Source of the DNA: an uncultured Cohaesibacter sp.
Lineage (GTDB): Bacteria; Pseudomonadota; Alphaproteobacteria; Rhizobiales; Cohaesibacteraceae
Direction: 5' to 3'
DNA length: 64,000 nt
NCBI RefSeq assembly: GCF_963667045.1
Contig: NZ_OY762934.1
Span: 1,915,501-1,979,500 of the forward strand
Under the pieces are notes generated by a model. The model saw nothing but the letters and a program-made list of their open reading frames with translations. It did no database searches and was not told where the DNA came from. Made by a program: the position numbers and the translations under genes. Positions within the stretch are counted from its first letter, which is position 1. Each line of letters starts with the position of its first letter. This document shows positions 1-7,683 of the stretch, piece by piece.

Positions 1-61
1 GCCAGAATTATGGTGAGCAAATCATTAAAGGGTTCAGTATTTCTTGCAATACGCATCAGGA

Positions 62-76
62 TTAACGCGTTATTTA
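62..76. promoter_or_regulatory. CtrA-like box upstream of the PodJ-like gene
   Basis: TTAA, seven bases, then TTTA, about 110 bases before the start codon. This is one base from the TTAA-N7-TTAA box bound by the alphaproteobacterial cell-cycle regulator CtrA. Genes for polar localisation factors are often CtrA targets, which makes the match plausible. A short AT-rich motif can arise by chance, so this is tentative. Confidence 0.3.
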
Positions 77-182
77 CCCTAACTTTGCAAAGTACTCTTG
101 GAAAAAACCGTTTTCGCGGGGGTTCGGGCGCCCGCATTTTGCGCAGCGGATGACCAGAACCGCAAAGAGTTGAGCCAGTACC

Positions 183-3100
183 ATGATTGATGAAACATAC
201 CACACCGATCGCGACGTAGGCGAATTTATCGAGGGTTTTCGGGGATCAAATCCTGCACGAAAACCGCGTGGTCGGGCTCGCGGGGCCTTGTCTCATAACC
301 AATCCCGGCAGAATGCGGCTCTGCTCAGCGCCATAGAAGACATCGAAGCGCAGCTTCACTCCCTTGCGGGTCAATCGGGTCTGGTCACCGATGACATACG
401 CAGTGGTGCCCGCAATGAGAATCCGGCCCGCAAACGGGTGCCCATGGAACGGTCCGGTTATGGCAACGCCCTTGAGCGCATCGAAGCCCAGTTGCAGCGC
501 GTCGACCATGCGCTTGAACGTCAACAGCCACGCGCAACACTGGAGCCCTTTGCAGCGGCAGCCACCCCTGCCGAGCGCAGCTATGTGCGCAGCGCCGCCG
601 TCGCCAATGGAACCTCCGGCCCATCGCGCGATTACAGCCTTGATTCCACTGTGCGGCAGATGCTCGACCGAACCCAGTCGCTCAACGAGGAAATCGGCAG
701 AACCGCCAAGGCCTCCGTATCGGAAGTGACGCGCACGGCACAGGATGCGCTGTCTGCGGCCAACAAGTCTCAAGGCACCTATCGGGATGCGCTGGCAAAG
801 CTTGCCAAGCTGCAGAGCCAGGACGACAGCCTCAATATCCTGCGCGACGATGTGTCTTCCCTGCGCACGCTGATCGAGGAAGCCAACCTCAGCGGTGCGT
901 CGGAAGCCGTATTGCGCGAGATCGCCAACCTGTCCGGCCGCATCGAACAGCTTTCGAGCGCCATTGCCGAAACGCGGGAAGATCCGGCGCTGCTGGACAC
1001 CATGCATGAAATCCGCGCGCTGCTGGATCGCCCGACGCTCGACCCTTCCATCGACAGCCATTTTGACCGCATCCTGCGCAAGCTCGACGACATGCATTCG
1101 AGCGGTCATGACGAGGATTTTGCCCGGCTCTCCGAACAGATGGAACATCTGCGCGACATCTTGTCGACGCAGCCGGATGTGCAGCATCTGAGCAACATTT
1201 CCGGGCAGATCAACGAGTTGATCAACCGTCTGGCCATTCTGGAAGATGACGTACGGCGCGGCGGCAACGCCAGCTCTGGCGGCTCCCAGGTCGGCATTGA
1301 AGAGCGTCTGGCACAGATGCAGACGATGATCGAACGGCTTGACCCGACCGACCGGCTGATGAGCCTTGAGAACCAGCTGACGACCCTTGCCGACCGGTTG
1401 GAAGACGATCACGACGCCTCCGGCATTCACAAGCCGCTTGAGGCCCTCGCCCGTCAGGTGGAAAGCCTTGTGAAGCTGACAGACCAGCGCGGTCAGGTCG
1501 ACCGCTTGGGTATTCTGGAAAATCTGGCCGAACGCATCGCCAATCTCGATCAGTTCATTCGCCACGAGCAGGCACCCAACACGGCCGAAAAGCGCTTCGA
1601 TCAGGTCGAGCAGACCCTTGCCCGCATTGACGACATGCTTGCCAGCAAGATGGAAAGCGCCGATCTGACCTCGCTGGAACGTAGCCTTTCAAGGCTGGCC
1701 GACCGAATGGAAGCGCAGGAAGACCTGTTGCGTGCCGCGCCTGTTGGTGGCGATGGCAGCAGCGTCTCTCCGCATGCCCTGTCGCAACTGGAAAGCCAGA
1801 TCGTCGATCTGGCCCAGCGCCTCGATAGCGCCAGCAACATGTCTGATGACCGTCAGTTCTTTGAAATGCTGACCGAGCGGCTGGACACTCTCGCCGAAGA
1901 ATTTACCCGGGCGCAAAGCCGCTTCGATGCCGTGGACCGCATGGGCGAGGACATCCGTCAGCTCGCCAACAAGGGGGCGCCCGCTGGCGTCAACAGCAGC
2001 AAGCTGGCTGAGCAGGCAGCCCTCAAGGCCCTGCAGCAGGTTGGTCCGCTTAGCAGCGGATCCCACGACGCCGAGCTTCAGGTCATCATCGATGGCCTGA
2101 AGGACGATTTGCACGGTCTGCGCCGGTTTGCCGAAACCAGCGAAACCAGCACGCAGCAGAGCCTGAACAGCGTCAGCTCGATGCTCAATGTCATCGTCGA
2201 CCGCCTCGGCCAGTTGGAAGAACAGGTGCGGGCCGGTGAAAGTGCGTCCGTAGCCGCTGGCGTACAAGCCGCAACGGCTCGTGCTGTCGCGGAAGAAGAG
2301 AGCGAACGGCAGAACCGTGGCTTTGGCAAACTCTTGCGTCGTCGCAAGACCAAGGAAGCTCCCGCTGCGCAGAATGTCGATCCGGATACCGCGCAGAATA
2401 CAGCGTCTGGGGGCCGTCCGCTTACCGCCAATGAACTGTTGCAGTCGCGCGGCAGGATGATACCGCGCGGGCAAGGCAGCGAGCCTCGTGCAGCCCAGCA
2501 GGCTCCCCAGGTGCCGCAAGCCGGTCGCCCTGTGGTCACCGCCTCCGCTCCCGCTGCCTCAGCCCCCCGTGTTTCTGCACAGGGTGAGGCCAGACAGCCG
2601 GGCATCTATCTATCAGGCAAGGCCGTCAATGTTAAAGGAGCACAGGCAGCTCAGGCCCCGACAGCCAAAGCCCCGAGCGGCAATCCGTCCACTCAGCAGC
2701 AGTTCGCAGGCAATGCCGTACTGAAGCAAGAAGCCGAAGCGGCTCCGGCAGCCAAGCCGCGGACAGCCCGCATCGTTCCGGACCGGCCGGGTGCTGCCCA
2801 GACTCAGACACAGACCCGTGATCCGAGCCAGTCAAAGGCCGATTTCATTGCCGCCGCCCGTCGCGCCGCCCAAGCCGCAGCGCAGGAAAGCGAAAAGGTC
2901 GAGAAAGAACAGAGCGAGGCAAGCTCCTTCCTGTCCCGTTTCAAGGGGAGCAAGAAAGCCAAGCCGGAAGCCGCAACGAACGCGCCCCAGAAAGCTGACG
3001 GCAAGGAAGCCACCGTCGGCATGAGCCGCAAGGAGCGCCGCGCCGCCATTTCCGAAGCGGCCCGCATGGCCAAACAGATGAAGAAGGAGCAGGAGCTCGC

Positions 3101-4631
3101 GCGCGCAGACCAGACCGCAATCGAGGATGGTGCCGTACAGCTGCAGGAAGACGACGAGCTCAACAACAGCCTGTTTGCCAAGCTGGGCCATTCCTTCTCG
3201 CGTCACAGCCGCCCGCTATTGATGGCCGCTGCCGCAATCCTTTTGGCGATCACAACCATTCAACTGGTCAAGAATCCGGACTCCAGCCTCTACAGCCTGT
3301 TCAATGCCGCCTCCAGTCAGAGCAACGGCAATGGCAGCACCGATGCCCCAAACGCCTCGGATGTCCCGACTGCCGACCCGGCTCCGGAAACCGGTCAACC
3401 AGACGCACCGGGGCCTCAGTCAAGCCTCACACCATCGTCCGGCAATCTCGCACCTGACATAGGTGGCGAAGACGCCGCAAGGGCGATCGCCTTTGCCCAA
3501 CCAACACTGGCGCAGGAAAGCCTTGGTGCGCCACGCGTCACCAGTGCCTCGCGGCCGCAGATTTCGCAGCAGGATGCCATGGCGCGCGCCAAGGCTGCGC
3601 TCGACCAGTCCGGCGATCATGGTATCGACCTGACGCCGACCAGCTCCATCCCGACGGACGTTGCGCTTGAAAGCGACGAATACGGTGACCTGCAGGCATC
3701 GGCAGCCAGCCAGCCGATGCCACCAATCTTGTCCGACCAACAGCAGGCCAGCCTGCCGACGGACGAAACAGCTGCCATCCAGACGCCGATCATGCAGGCC
3801 GCCAATAGTGGCAACACGCTGGCGCTGTTTGAACTCGGCCGCCGCTATACCGTTGGCGACGGCGTCGAAGTCAATCTTTCCGAGGCAGCCAAGTGGTTTG
3901 AAAAAGCGGCAAACCTCAACATGGCGCAGGCCCAGTATAGTCTGGCCAACCTTTACGAGAAGGGTCAGGGCATCAGGAAGGACCTGCAGGTGGCTCGGCT
4001 CTGGTATCAGCGTGCAGCCGATCAGGGCAACGTGAAGTCGATGCACAATCTCGCCGTGCTCTATGCGGAGGGCGGTCTTGGCAAGCCTGACTTCAACGAA
4101 GCAGCCCAGTGGTTCCTCAAGGCCGCCGATCACGGTCTCAAGGACAGCCAGTATAACCTCGCCATCCTGTTTGCACGGGGCATGGGGGTCAAGCAGGACC
4201 TGTTGCAGAGCTACAAATGGTTCGCCCTTGCCGCCCGTCAGGGTGACAAGGGGGCTGAAGCCAAACGCGACGAGATTCTGAGCGTTCTGAAAGGCCCGCA
4301 GCAGAAGGCCGCCAAGGCCCTTGTTGCGGCCTGGTCGCCCAAGGCTGTCAAACCATCGGTCAACGAGTTTTCAGTCCTGCCAGCCGAATGGGCAGCAACG
4401 ACACCCGATCAGATGAGTTCGGCCAGTGGCGGCCTTGCTGTGACGCAAGGGGTGATTGCCAAGACGCAAGCGATGCTTGGGGCTCTTGGCTACAACGCCG
4501 GTCCGGCTGACGGACAGATAGGACCACGCACCCGGATGGCAATCCGTAATTTCCAGGAAATCGCAGGCCTGAAGGTGACTGGCCAGATCGACGCCACCCT
4601 GCTCGACGCACTGGCAAAACGCACGATCTGA
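183..4631 (+). CDS. PodJ-like polar localisation protein with Sel1 repeats and peptidoglycan-binding domain
   Basis: 1482 residues. Residues 1 to about 1000 are low-complexity, Gln/Ala/Glu-rich and strongly coiled-coil in appearance, with many heptad-like stretches. One membrane segment lies at about 1010-1032 (PLLMAAAAILLAITTIQLV). A Pro/Ser/Ala-rich linker follows, then four or five Sel1-type repeats (about 1200-1366, repeated A-x-x-WF-x-x-AA pattern), and a C-terminal PG_binding_1 domain (about 1423-1482, LGYNAGPADGQIGPRTRMAI). The order cytoplasmic coiled coil, one TM, periplasmic Sel1 plus peptidoglycan-binding domain is that of PodJ-type polar organisers, which recruit cell-cycle and polarity factors at a cell pole. 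The family is clear; a role at a specific pole is inference. The gene appears monocistronic, with a CtrA-like box upstream. Confidence 0.85.
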   Translation: MIDETYHTDRDVGEFIEGFRGSNPARKPRGRARGALSHNQSRQNAALLSAIEDIEAQLHSLAGQSGLVTDDIRSGARNENPARKRVPMERSGYGNALERIEAQLQRVDHALERQQPRATLEPFAAAATPAERSYVRSAAVANGTSGPSRDYSLDSTVRQMLDRTQSLNEEIGRTAKASVSEVTRTAQDALSAANKSQGTYRDALAKLAKLQSQDDSLNILRDDVSSLRTLIEEANLSGASEAVLREIANLSGRIEQLSSAIAETREDPALLDTMHEIRALLDRPTLDPSIDSHFDRILRKLDDMHSSGHDEDFARLSEQMEHLRDILSTQPDVQHLSNISGQINELINRLAILEDDVRRGGNASSGGSQVGIEERLAQMQTMIERLDPTDRLMSLENQLTTLADRLEDDHDASGIHKPLEALARQVESLVKLTDQRGQVDRLGILENLAERIANLDQFIRHEQAPNTAEKRFDQVEQTLARIDDMLASKMESADLTSLERSLSRLADRMEAQEDLLRAAPVGGDGSSVSPHALSQLESQIVDLAQRLDSASNMSDDRQFFEMLTERLDTLAEEFTRAQSRFDAVDRMGEDIRQLANKGAPAGVNSSKLAEQAALKALQQVGPLSSGSHDAELQVIIDGLKDDLHGLRRFAETSETSTQQSLNSVSSMLNVIVDRLGQLEEQVRAGESASVAAGVQAATARAVAEEESERQNRGFGKLLRRRKTKEAPAAQNVDPDTAQNTASGGRPLTANELLQSRGRMIPRGQGSEPRAAQQAPQVPQAGRPVVTASAPAASAPRVSAQGEARQPGIYLSGKAVNVKGAQAAQAPTAKAPSGNPSTQQQFAGNAVLKQEAEAAPAAKPRTARIVPDRPGAAQTQTQTRDPSQSKADFIAAARRAAQAAAQESEKVEKEQSEASSFLSRFKGSKKAKPEAATNAPQKADGKEATVGMSRKERRAAISEAARMAKQMKKEQELARADQTAIEDGAVQLQEDDELNNSLFAKLGHSFSRHSRPLLMAAAAILLAITTIQLVKNPDSSLYSLFNAASSQSNGNGSTDAPNASDVPTADPAPETGQPDAPGPQSSLTPSSGNLAPDIGGEDAARAIAFAQPTLAQESLGAPRVTSASRPQISQQDAMARAKAALDQSGDHGIDLTPTSSIPTDVALESDEYGDLQASAASQPMPPILSDQQQASLPTDETAAIQTPIMQAANSGNTLALFELGRRYTVGDGVEVNLSEAAKWFEKAANLNMAQAQYSLANLYEKGQGIRKDLQVARLWYQRAADQGNVKSMHNLAVLYAEGGLGKPDFNEAAQWFLKAADHGLKDSQYNLAILFARGMGVKQDLLQSYKWFALAARQGDKGAEAKRDEILSVLKGPQQKAAKALVAAWSPKAVKPSVNEFSVLPAEWAATTPDQMSSASGGLAVTQGVIAKTQAMLGALGYNAGPADGQIGPRTRMAIRNFQEIAGLKVTGQIDATLLDALAKRTI

Positions 4632-4646
4632 CAGCCTTTCGGGCTG
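4632..4646 (+). terminator. Short hairpin after the PodJ-like gene
   Basis: CAGCC, a five-base loop and GGCTG directly after the stop codon. No T-run follows, so it is a weak terminator candidate. Confidence 0.25.
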
Positions 4647-5031
4647 CCTGTCCCTAGGGCTGCCCGACCATCTTTCATGGCTGATATTGTCCGCCGCGAC
4701 CGACATGACGGTTGATGGGGTGGGTAAAAGCCGAGCGGACTTTGCACAGATGCTGATTTTTCTGGCAAGACGGTGCAATTTAAAGTGATTTTCAAGATGT
4801 TTCGTTGACACTGGTGCGCACGATATGGGAAGGATGCAGACACATCTTTCATGTGTTCGAGCGACAATCCCTGTCATTAGAACGTGACTGAAAAGGCAAA
4901 ATGGCCTGAAGATCCTTGCTTCAGCGGCAACGGCTTCCGGCTCTTTGTTCTCGACCAAGATGCTGCGCGTTTCAGGCTCCCGGGGGCGAGACAAGCGGTT
5001 ACCCTGGCGACTGGAAAAACAGGAGTGGCAC
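4647..5031. other. Intergenic region, no gene seen
   Basis: About 385 bases between the PodJ-like gene and the TauE gene. Short reading frames here run into flanking genes in other frames and match nothing I recognise. It should hold the promoter for the downstream pair, but no convincing -35/-10 pair stands out. Confidence 0.5.
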
Positions 5032-5955
5032 GTGGAGCTCTACCTGCCCATCGCTGAAATGCCTGTCAATATCTTTGTCATCCTTGGCATGGGAGGCACG
5101 GTAGGGTTTCTCTCGGGCATTTTCGGGGTTGGCGGTGGCTTTCTTCTCACCCCTCTGCTCATTTTCTACGGCATTTCCCCCGCGGTTGCTGTCGCCTCCG
5201 TGACAGCGCAGATCACAGCCTCCTCCACCACGGGTGCGTTGGCCTACCTCAGAACAGGCAATCTGGATCTCAAACTGGGGACGGTGCTGTTCAGCGCGGG
5301 TATAACAGGCTCGACAATCGGGGTCTTTGTGTTCAAGCAGCTGCGGGCGCTCGGCCAGCTCGATCTGATCATTTCCATCTCCTATGTGACCTTTCTCAGC
5401 GCTGTCGGCACCCTGATGGTCATGGAGAGCGTGCGGGCCATCGTCAAGGCACGCAAGGGCATCGTCACAATGCGCAAACCGGGCCAGCACAACTGGATTC
5501 ACGGCCTGCCGTTCAAGATGCGTTTCAAGAAATCGAAGATCTATGTCAGCGTCCTGCCGGTCATCGCGATTGGCGCCAGCATCGGTTTTCTGGGAACAGT
5601 GCTGGGTATCGGCGGCGGCTTCATGCTGGTGCCAGCTCTCATCTATCTGCTGCGCGTTCCCACCGCCGTCGTCATCGGCACCTCGCTCTACCAGATCCTC
5701 GTCACCATGGCAGTTGCCACCGTCCTGCATGCCACCACCAACCATTCGGTCGACATCGTGCTGGCGCTGATCCTGATGATTGGCGGCACGATCGGGGCCC
5801 AGTTCGGGGCACAGATCGGGCAGAAGATGAAGGGCGAGCAGCTGCGCGCCCTGCTGGGCATTCTTGTTCTGATGGTCGGGCTGCGCTTTGCCGTCGATCT
5901 CATCCTCGAACCGACCGACCATTACAGCACCGAGGTGATGGAGGTCTACAAATGA
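5032..5955 (+). CDS. TauE/SafE family (DUF81) membrane anion exporter
   Basis: 307 residues from a GTG start at 5032, chosen because AGGAG lies six bases upstream and because the protein then begins VELYLPIAEM, the usual family N-terminus; an ATG at 4945 would add 29 unlikely residues. The family's duplicated glycine-rich motif appears twice, GIFGVGGGFLLTPLL near residue 27 and GTVLGIGGGFMLVPALI near 187, with hydrophobic helices throughout. TauE/SafE proteins are inner-membrane exporters of sulfite, sulfoacetate or other small anions; the substrate here cannot be told. The next gene overlaps it by four bases (ATGA) and is its regular partner in alphaproteobacteria. Confidence 0.85.
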   Translation: MELYLPIAEMPVNIFVILGMGGTVGFLSGIFGVGGGFLLTPLLIFYGISPAVAVASVTAQITASSTTGALAYLRTGNLDLKLGTVLFSAGITGSTIGVFVFKQLRALGQLDLIISISYVTFLSAVGTLMVMESVRAIVKARKGIVTMRKPGQHNWIHGLPFKMRFKKSKIYVSVLPVIAIGASIGFLGTVLGIGGGFMLVPALIYLLRVPTAVVIGTSLYQILVTMAVATVLHATTNHSVDIVLALILMIGGTIGAQFGAQIGQKMKGEQLRALLGILVLMVGLRFAVDLILEPTDHYSTEVMEVYK

Positions 5956-6737
5956 TCCTCGCGCGCCTCATCAGCCTGTTGTCCGGTCTCCTTCTATCGC
6001 TTGGCCTGTTCATTCCGGTGGCCCACAGCGAGCGGATTGTGGCTGACCTGTCTGACCGGGTGATCAAGATCTCATCGAATTTCACCGGCTCCGACATCGT
6101 CGTGTTCGGCACGATCGAGCGGGACCAGTCGACCGTTTCCCGCGGTGACCCGTATGATCTGGTGGTCATTGTGCGGGGATGGGACCAGACGCTGGTGTCC
6201 CGCCGCAAGGACCGCACCTTCGGCATCTGGATCAACAAGGAGCGCAAGCTCTACAACAATGCGCCCAATTTCTACGCCCTGTCGAGCACCCGCAAGCTGA
6301 GCGATATCGCCCACCCCACGCTGTTGACCAAGTTGCAGATCGGCACGCAATATCTGCTGCTGCCACCCAATTTCAATCCACAGGACCGCTTCGCCACCTA
6401 TGATCCCTTCCGTGTGGCTGCGCTCAGGAAGATGCGTGAAAAGGGCCTTTACACCGACGACCAGTCGTCCATCACCTTCCTTAGCAAGACCCTGTTCCGA
6501 AGCACCATTCCCATCCCGGCGGATGTGGAGGTCGGCGGCTATGATGTGACAGTGCATCTGTTCCGGGGCGGCGCCCTTCTGCACACGGAAACCCAGAGGC
6601 TGCATGTGGCCAAGACCGGCTTCGAGCAACATGCCTTCACGATGGCGCGGGATCATGCCTTCTTCTATGGGCTCGCCTGTGTCTTGATTGCGCTGCTCAC
6701 CGGCTGGATGACCGGTGTCATCTTCCGCAAGAACTGA
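5952..6737 (+). CDS. TIGR02186 family membrane-anchored protein
   Basis: 261 residues. It starts inside the last codons of the TauE gene, so the two are translationally coupled. A signal peptide (about 1-26, ending AHS) leads into an extracytoplasmic domain beginning ERIVADLSDRVIKISSNF, and one C-terminal helix (FFYGLACVLIALLTGWMTGV) anchors it, leaving a short basic tail. This matches the conserved TIGR02186 family found beside TauE-type exporters. Its biochemical role is unknown; an accessory role for the exporter is inferred from the fixed gene pair. Confidence 0.75.
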   Translation: MILARLISLLSGLLLSLGLFIPVAHSERIVADLSDRVIKISSNFTGSDIVVFGTIERDQSTVSRGDPYDLVVIVRGWDQTLVSRRKDRTFGIWINKERKLYNNAPNFYALSSTRKLSDIAHPTLLTKLQIGTQYLLLPPNFNPQDRFATYDPFRVAALRKMREKGLYTDDQSSITFLSKTLFRSTIPIPADVEVGGYDVTVHLFRGGALLHTETQRLHVAKTGFEQHAFTMARDHAFFYGLACVLIALLTGWMTGVIFRKN

Positions 6738-6799
6738 CCCCGCAGCCTCAATCGATCAACCGCCCCTGCAAACGCCAGTCTCCCTATCGCCAGTTTTCC

Positions 6800-7639
6800 C
6801 TATCGTCTACGTCTTGGTACCGAGATCGATGCATCATGCAAGGCGAGGGTCTTGCGTCCGATCACCAGCAGCTTCGAGCCTTCTGACAGGAAGGGCTGAA
6901 AGGCCTCATCGTCCAGCTCGAGCCCGCCTGTGTAGCTGCCATAAGCTGGCATGATGATGCGCTCATCCGTCAGCACGAAACACTTGCAGCGCAAGGTGCG
7001 TCCCCGTGCGGGGATCCGTGCGGCCGGGTGGAGATGGCCGCAAATCTCAAGCTGCGTTTCCAAAGGCTCGTCGGCGATCGGGGAGCTTCCCGGTTCATGA
7101 CAAAGCGACAAGCGGGTGGTGCTGCTGGCAAGGGTCATGCCCTCCACCGCCACACCACCCAGCGGATCGGACAGCACCGGATCATGATTGCCGGTCAGCC
7201 AGATCCATTCCTGTGCTGCGGTCAGGCTGTGCAGACGTTCGGCGACATTGGCCGCCATGCGTTTGGGGCCATCGACATCATGGAACGAGTCGCCAAGACA
7301 TATGACCTTCTGCGGCTTGAAATGCGCGATATCGATCGCCAGTTGGTCAAGCGTGCGCTGGCTGTCATAGGGGGGCAGAAACTGGCCAAGGCGGGCAAAG
7401 GCCGATCCCTTTTCCAGATGCAGATCGGCAACCAGCAGCGCCTTTTGCTCTGGCCAGTAGAGCGCACCGGACAGGCTGGCAACGAAGGCCTCTCCGGCAT
7501 GGGAAAAGGCATAGTCTATATAGTCGGCGGGAGCCGGGTCGACTGGTGAAGGGGGGGCACTATCCGGCTTCCGCTCTTCAAAGCCCTCCGGCAGCCTTGA
7601 TGAAAGGGAGCATTGCTGCAGGCGTTTTTGCCACCCCAT
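6800..7639 (-). CDS. pdeM: PdeM-type ligase-associated metallophosphoesterase
   Basis: 279 residues. Metal-binding motifs of the calcineurin-like phosphoesterase fold are all present: DLH (72-74), GD (116-117), GNHD (150-153) and GHLH (201-204). The family, called ligase-associated DNA damage response endonuclease PdeM, is encoded with a DEXH helicase, an ATP-dependent DNA ligase and an exonuclease. Here it follows the helicase on the same strand after a 44-base gap, so co-transcription is likely. The first 40 or so residues are Pro/Ser-rich and may not be translated; a start within them would still leave a complete domain. Confidence 0.85.
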   Translation of the reverse strand: MGWQKRLQQCSLSSRLPEGFEERKPDSAPPSPVDPAPADYIDYAFSHAGEAFVASLSGALYWPEQKALLVADLHLEKGSAFARLGQFLPPYDSQRTLDQLAIDIAHFKPQKVICLGDSFHDVDGPKRMAANVAERLHSLTAAQEWIWLTGNHDPVLSDPLGGVAVEGMTLASSTTRLSLCHEPGSSPIADEPLETQLEICGHLHPAARIPARGRTLRCKCFVLTDERIIMPAYGSYTGGLELDDEAFQPFLSEGSKLLVIGRKTLALHDASISVPRRRR

Positions 7640-7683
7640 GGTACGGGCCTCCTGATGCCGCGTGTCTTAATCAATTGCGGGGG

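Noticed and set aside
246..1565. Long antisense open frame (439 codons) inside the PodJ-like gene
   Set aside because: It mirrors a high-GC coding strand, has no recognisable domain and lies wholly opposite a gene with clear domains.
4805..4830. TTGACA as a -35 box for the TauE gene
   Set aside because: No acceptable -10 hexamer at 16-18 bases; left as intergenic.
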